A stretch of DNA of 64,000 nt from SLSG01 sp964477035. Lineage in GTDB: Bacteria > Bacteroidota > Bacteroidia > Bacteroidales > UBA7960. The stretch covers positions 62,001 through 126,000 of the forward strand of contig CAYZCW010000008.1 of assembly GCA_964477035.1 (NCBI GenBank), read 5' to 3'. The translations under genes and the position numbers were made by a program. The notes below the pieces were generated by a model that was not told the origin of the DNA, made no database searches, and saw only the letters and a program-made list of their open reading frames with translations. Shown in pieces: positions 62,015-64,000 of this stretch (positions are counted from its first letter, which is position 1; every line of letters starts with the position of its first letter).

Positions 62015-62036
62015 AAATCACAGCATGATGTTAATT
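62015..62036. promoter_or_regulatory. Operator 3 of the hip module, overlapping the hipB start
   Basis: AAATCACA-N6-TGTTAATT has a perfect left arm and six of eight right-arm bases, again with a six-base spacer, and covers the hipB initiation codon. Its centre is 61 bases from that of operator 2. Confidence 0.45.
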
Positions 62037-62237
62037 AAGCGTCTTGGAGAAACCATCAGAAGCCGGCGAAAAGAGCTGGGCATAACCCAGCCACATTTGG
62101 CTGAACTGGCAAAAGTGAGCACCAATACATTGTATAAACTGGAACGGGGCCAGGGCAATCCGTCATTGGGTGTGTTGAGCAATATAGCGGAAGTGCTGGG
62201 CATGGAATTAACGCTTGAAGTAAAAAAGATGCATTGA
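62025..62237 (+). CDS. hipB: HipB-like XRE-family antitoxin/repressor
   Basis: 70-aa helix-turn-helix protein: IRSRRKELGITQPHLAELAKVSTNTLYKLERGQGNPSL (read 62055-62169) is a complete XRE/Cro fold, followed by a short dimerisation tail (GMELTLEVKK). It would bind the three operators upstream and repress the module. In HipBST systems HipB assists the antitoxin HipS rather than neutralising alone. ATGs at 62025 and 62028 are equivalent. hipS starts three bases after its stop. Codon use and GC content are lower than in neighbouring genes. Confidence 0.92.
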   Translation: MMLIKRLGETIRSRRKELGITQPHLAELAKVSTNTLYKLERGQGNPSLGVLSNIAEVLGMELTLEVKKMH

Positions 62238-62240
62238 TCA

Positions 62241-62570
62241 ATGAGGGCAATGGAAGTATACCGTAATGGCGTTTTCGCCGGGATCCTGAAAGAAGAAAGC
62301 CGGCAGCATTATGTGTTCAAATATGATGACAATTATTTTTACGATGCAAGCAAACCGGCAATCAGTCTGACGTTGTCAAAGAAACAAAAGGAATACCGCA
62401 GTGATTTTTTGTTTCCCTTTTTTTCCAATATGTTAAGCGAAGGCGTAAACCGAAAATTGCAATCCATCCAATGGCGCATTGATGAGGAAGATGACTTTGG
62501 TTTGCTGGCAGCAACAGCAGCGCACGACACGATAGGGGCAGTGACCGTCAAACCAATTATGCCACAATGA
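62241..62570 (+). CDS. hipS: HipS-like protein (HipA N-terminal subdomain)
   Basis: 109-aa stand-alone version of the N-terminal subdomain of HipA: MEVYRNGVFAGILKEES, then KPAISLTLSKKQKEY and FPFFSNMLSEGVNRKL. In the characterised three-gene HipBST of E. coli O127, the corresponding HipS is the antitoxin that inhibits the kinase. It overlaps hipT by four bases (ATGA at 62567-62570), consistent with fixed stoichiometry. An in-frame ATG at 62250 is an alternative start. Confidence 0.88.
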   Translation: MRAMEVYRNGVFAGILKEESRQHYVFKYDDNYFYDASKPAISLTLSKKQKEYRSDFLFPFFSNMLSEGVNRKLQSIQWRIDEEDDFGLLAATAAHDTIGAVTVKPIMPQ

Positions 62571-63574
62571 ACCTGGATGCTTTAAAACACTGTCCCGGGA
62601 CTTTGACTGAAGGGTTTTCCACCTACAGCCCAAGCTGTTTGCGGAGGCTGTTTGATGGTAAAAAAGTCAGTCATCTTTTACCTTACGACCAGCCAGAACT
62701 AAACGAAGAGGTTGCCAGGGAGTTCATGGAAAACCGCAAAGGCCTATCCATATCGGGTGTGCAGGAAAAATTGAGTTTTATTTTAGAAAAGAATGTATTG
62801 CGCTTAACGAAAGAAGGCGAAAGGGGAAAATACATTCTTAAACCGATTCCGAGAGACTTGAAAAAAGTGGACCAGGTGCCTGCCAATGAACATTTGACCA
62901 TGCAAATAGCCAGGCAGGTGTATGGACTGAATACGGCGGAAAATGCCATGATTTTTTTCAAAAATGGGGCACCCGCCTATATCACCAGGCGATTTGATGT
63001 GAAAGAAGATGGGAGCAAATGGGGCAGTGAGGATTTTGCCACACTGGCAGGAAAAACAAAAGACAATGCAGGGGCAAATTTCAAATACGACTCCAGCTAT
63101 GAAGAAGTTGGGTCACTAATACAACAACATGTTCCGGCCTGGCGGATAGAAATAGAAAAGTTCTTCTCGTTGGTGGTGTTCAATTATGTGTTTTCCAATG
63201 GTGATGCCCACTTAAAAAACTTCTCCTTGCTTGAATCATCCAAAGGAGATTATTTGTTGAGTCCTGCTTATGACTTGATAAATACAACATTGCATGTGAA
63301 CGATACAGATTTTGCATTGGACAAAGGGCTCTTTTCAGATGACTTTAAAAGCGAGCAATATAAAAAGAACGGGCATCCGACCCTCAGTGACTTTGCAGAA
63401 TTTGCCAGGCGGATAGGCGTTACAGAGAATCGGTTTGAAAAACTTGTGAGCCCTTTTCTTGTGAAGCAAACCCTTGTGGAAACATTGGTGTATCGTTCAT
63501 TCCTGAGCGATGCCGACAAAAGAGGGTACTTGCTCATGTATAATACGAAAAGAAATCATTTAATGGCCCGGTGA
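62567..63574 (+). CDS. hipT: HipT-like serine/threonine kinase toxin
   Basis: 335-aa HipA-family kinase without the N-terminal subdomain. The Gly-rich loop reads GLSISGVQEKLSF with Ser61-Ile-Ser63, the SIS motif whose serines are autophosphorylated in HipT. Catalytic residues: Asp213 in NGDAHLKN and Asp236 in PAYDLINT. Known relatives phosphorylate aminoacyl-tRNA synthetases and stop growth; the target here is unknown. All key residues are intact, so the toxin should be functional. It ends before a bidirectional terminator shared with tRNA-Pro. Confidence 0.92.
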   Translation: MNLDALKHCPGTLTEGFSTYSPSCLRRLFDGKKVSHLLPYDQPELNEEVAREFMENRKGLSISGVQEKLSFILEKNVLRLTKEGERGKYILKPIPRDLKKVDQVPANEHLTMQIARQVYGLNTAENAMIFFKNGAPAYITRRFDVKEDGSKWGSEDFATLAGKTKDNAGANFKYDSSYEEVGSLIQQHVPAWRIEIEKFFSLVVFNYVFSNGDAHLKNFSLLESSKGDYLLSPAYDLINTTLHVNDTDFALDKGLFSDDFKSEQYKKNGHPTLSDFAEFARRIGVTENRFEKLVSPFLVKQTLVETLVYRSFLSDADKRGYLLMYNTKRNHLMAR

Positions 63575-63605
63575 GACGAGGGGGATGGCAATGGGTGTTT
63601 TTGCC

Positions 63606-63645
63606 AAAAAAGCCCCTGCGCATTGAATGCACAGGGGCTTTTTGT
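63606..63645. terminator. Bidirectional intrinsic terminator
   Basis: AGCCCCTG (63611-63618) pairs with CAGGGGCT (63632-63639); an inner GCATT/AATGC stem is separated by one mismatch. A5 before and T5 after provide a T tract in each direction, serving hipT on the plus strand and tRNA-Pro on the minus strand. Confidence 0.85.
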
Positions 63646-63647
63646 TT

Positions 63648-63725
<78 letters not shown>

Positions 63726-63732
63726 AAAACGC

Positions 63733-63757
63733 CTATCCCGGCACGGGGCCGGGATAG
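63733..63757 (-). terminator. Hairpin between tRNA-Ser and tRNA-Pro
   Basis: CTATCCCGGC (63733-63742) and GCCGGGATAG (63748-63757) form a perfect 10-bp stem with a five-base loop. On the minus strand it follows tRNA-Ser by 13 bases and is followed by GCGTTTTC, so it may be a weak terminator or a processing signal for tRNA-Ser. Confidence 0.5.
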
Positions 63758-63769
63758 TGTTTGTCTCTG

Positions 63770-63858
<89 letters not shown>

Positions 63859-63973
63859 GGCTCTTTGCGCCACCTTGCTGCCGCGCCCTCGCAGAGCCCG
63901 GGCAGTTCGGTTTTTGCGTCTGCAAAGATAATGATTTCCTGACTTTGCACAAAAATTTTTAAAACTCCCCCCT

Positions 63974-63999
63974 CCAACAGCCAACAGCCAACAACCAAC
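63974..63999. repeat. CAACAGCCAA-type short repeat, second copy
   Basis: CCAACAG CCAACAG CCAACAA CCAAC at the very end of the window has the same unit as the tract at 42060-42131. It probably continues beyond the window. Confidence 0.7.
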
Positions 64000-64000
64000 T

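Larger units (their letters stand above)
61777..62024. other. AT-rich regulatory region before the hip module
   Basis: This 248-bp gap holds the palindromic operators and the promoter of the hip module. Its base composition shifts sharply to A+T from about 61850. No gene is seen in its first 110 bases. Confidence 0.6.

Noticed and set aside
61894..62036. Inverted repeats before hipB considered as transposon ends
   Set aside because: They share one orientation-symmetric core with constant spacing near a promoter and no transposase is present; operators explain them better.

Overview
This 64-kb window is chromosomal DNA of a GC-rich, probably anaerobic or facultative Bacteroidota. The evidence: many genes are preceded by the Bacteroidota -7 promoter element TAnnTTTG and lack clear Shine-Dalgarno sites; there is a type IX secretion C-terminal domain, FISUMP-domain proteins, a tricorn-type S41 protease, a DUF5723 barrel, a Bacteroidota-type AMP nucleosidase and a split lysine exporter. 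The genus cannot be told from the sequence.

Layout. 1-7.3 kb: M3 peptidase, tricorn-like protease, M28 peptidase. 7.3-13.6 kb: a DMSO-reductase-type operon (dmsABC), a membrane/P-loop NTPase fusion and mobA, so respiratory enzyme and cofactor nucleotide transfer are co-encoded. 13.6-16.6 kb: M15 and S9 peptidases. 16.6-36 kb: mostly housekeeping genes (recA, rsmG, a LysM glucosaminidase, split lysO, comEC, lpxB, surE, DUF502, YugP-type protease, maf, a UbiA prenyltransferase, kdsC, ccmF, a DUF5723 barrel, an HsdR-N protein, AMP nucleosidase, holA, an EVE protein, cvpA). 36-43.4 kb: an aromatic amino acid decarboxylase, a 203-aa protein that reads like the pore-forming domain of a gasdermin, a class IV aminotransferase and two amidohydrolase-type secreted proteins separated by a short CAACAGCCAA-type repeat. 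43.4-47.9 kb: an FtsX/MacB-like permease, an exosortase-family protein with two companion genes, and tRNA-Arg. 48-55.8 kb: a run of peptide-handling genes (Asp/Glu racemase, two beta-lactamase-family hydrolases, a P1/DmpA peptidase, an M81/MlrC protein). 55.9-61.8 kb: a DUF485 + SSS symporter pair, then a small secreted-protein locus with two FISUMP proteins, a protein that is almost only a T9SS sorting domain, a lipoprotein and a barrel. 61.8-63.6 kb: a visibly AT-richer hipBST-type toxin-antitoxin module with three spaced palindromic operators, probably acquired. The window closes with tRNA-Pro, tRNA-Ser and a second copy of the CAACAGCC repeat.

Taken together, at least nine predicted secreted or envelope peptidases and hydrolases, a decarboxylase, a racemase and an SSS transporter suggest a peptide- and amino-acid-using lifestyle, with anaerobic respiration through the Dms-type enzyme. 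The items most worth a second look are the gasdermin-like gene (37509-38120), the membrane-NTPase fusion (11296-13032), the hip operator array, the exosortase trio and the T9SS-tail miniprotein. All functional calls rest on reading the sequences and remembered family motifs; no database search was run.
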